Of a DNA stretch of 6,411 bases, positions 5,889 to 6,411 are shown piece after piece. The notes beneath the pieces are model-generated. The model had not been told where the DNA came from, did not search any database, and saw nothing but the letters and a program-made list of their open reading frames with translations. Location of the stretch: NCBI GenBank assembly GCA_029942265.1, contig JAOZTO010000151.1:1-6411 (forward strand), given 5' to 3'. A program made the position numbers and the translations under genes. This DNA is from Desulfocapsa sp. (lineage in GTDB: Bacteria > Desulfobacterota > Desulfobulbia > Desulfobulbales > Desulfocapsaceae). The stretch's first letter is position 1, and each line of letters begins with the position of its first letter.

Positions 5889-6411
5889 ATGGCTCAAATT
5901 GTTGGTCAAGGCATCGACGTTAACAATGTCAGTATGCGTTATCCGGGGGCAAATACTTTTGCTGTTTCCGATGTGAACGTTAGTATAAAACCGGGGGAAT
6001 TCTTTAGTTTTTTGGGGCCATCCGGCTGTGGAAAAACCACTATTTTACGTCTGATTACAGGTTTTATCGATCCGACCCAAGGGGAAGTACATATCGGCAG
6101 CAAAGATATGCGCGGCATCGGCCCGAACAAACGCCCCACCGCCATGATTTTTCAAAATCTGGCACTTTTCCCGTTAATGACTGTGGCTGATAATATCGGT
6201 TTTGGTCTGGAAGTTCGTGGAGTTTCCCGGAAGGAACGTAGAAAAAAAGCCACTGAATTGCTCGAACTGGTTGATCTGCCCGGAGTCGACAACAAAAAAG
6301 TTAGTGACCTGTCTGGAGGTCAAATGCAGCGCGTGGCAATTGCGAGAGGTCTTGCCGTCGAGCCCGCAGTTTTGCTGCTTGATGAGCCGTTGTCTGCGCT
6401 TGATCTCAAAC
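5889..6411 (+). CDS. ABC transporter ATP-binding protein, PotA-like (3' end outside window)
   Basis: This is the N-terminal 174 residues of an ABC importer ATPase, cut off by the window edge with no stop codon. It would hydrolyse ATP at the inner face of the membrane to drive uptake of the ligand caught by the upstream binding protein. All core motifs appear in order: the A-loop region MRYPGANTFAV, Walker A GPSGCGKTT (43-51), the Q-loop with Q89 in IFQNLALFPLMTV, signature LSGGQ (141-145), Walker B VLLLDEP (161-167), and the D-loop SALD (169-172). The LALFP...TVADNIGFGLEVRGV stretch is typical of the PotA/FbpC/MalK group. The missing part should include the switch histidine and a C-terminal TOBE domain. 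The start is ATG at 5889, with AAGGAG 5 nt upstream. Substrate class is inferred only from the neighbouring binding protein. Confidence 0.93.
   Translation, partial: MAQIVGQGIDVNNVSMRYPGANTFAVSDVNVSIKPGEFFSFLGPSGCGKTTILRLITGFIDPTQGEVHIGSKDMRGIGPNKRPTAMIFQNLALFPLMTVADNIGFGLEVRGVSRKERRKKATELLELVDLPGVDNKKVSDLSGGQMQRVAIARGLAVEPAVLLLDEPLSALDLK

Noticed and set aside
5680..5976. 98-residue + strand reading frame in the transporter gap
   Set aside because: It has no Shine-Dalgarno and unstructured composition, and overlaps the ATPase gene out of frame by nearly 90 nt.

Overview
This 6.4 kb window reads as a stretch of chromosome from a Gram-negative bacterium. Three signs support this: a Tat-exported periplasmic binding protein, an Lrp/AsnC regulator, and strong AAGGAG/GAGGAG-type ribosome binding sites. 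The DNA looks moderately AT-rich by eye. A small winged-helix protein of the type at the left end, beside a tdh-kbl pair, is reminiscent of Desulfobacterota (Desulfobacteraceae-like) genomes. That placement is an impression from memory, not a database result.

Layout. At 73-279 (+) lies a 68-residue winged-helix-like protein. A hairpin at 250-289 ends it and appears to serve as a two-way terminator for the converging operon. From 3998 down to 325 (-) runs a tight four-gene operon, in transcription order: an Lrp/AsnC-family regulator, L-threonine 3-dehydrogenase (tdh), glycine C-acetyltransferase (kbl), and a zinc-dependent phospholipase C-like protein with no signal peptide. Regulator and tdh overlap by ATGA. 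kbl and the phospholipase-like gene are 6 nt apart, and the ribosome binding site of the latter lies inside the kbl end. A divergent control region of about 400 bp (3999-4397) holds a perfect 14-bp palindrome, a 7-3-7 inverted repeat, four TATAAA boxes and a leader hairpin. To its right (+) are a PotD/PotF-family solute-binding protein with a twin-arginine signal (4398-5576), a 312-nt gap with hairpins, and the first 174 residues of a PotA-like ABC ATPase that runs off the window at 6411. Its permease genes presumably follow.

How the genes work together. Tdh oxidises threonine to 2-amino-3-oxobutyrate and Kbl splits this with CoA into glycine and acetyl-CoA, so the minus-strand operon is a threonine-to-glycine catabolic module with its own Lrp-type regulator. 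The divergent transporter may be controlled from the same region. Its binding protein keeps the aromatic cage of the polyamine family but appears to have lost acidic residues that grip polyamine amino groups, so its ligand may not be a standard polyamine.

I see no CRISPR array, tRNA, rRNA, insertion sequence or phage signature. I found no clearly new biological system. The points most worth a second look are the altered ligand pocket, the phospholipase-like gene in the threonine operon, and the unusually structured control region.
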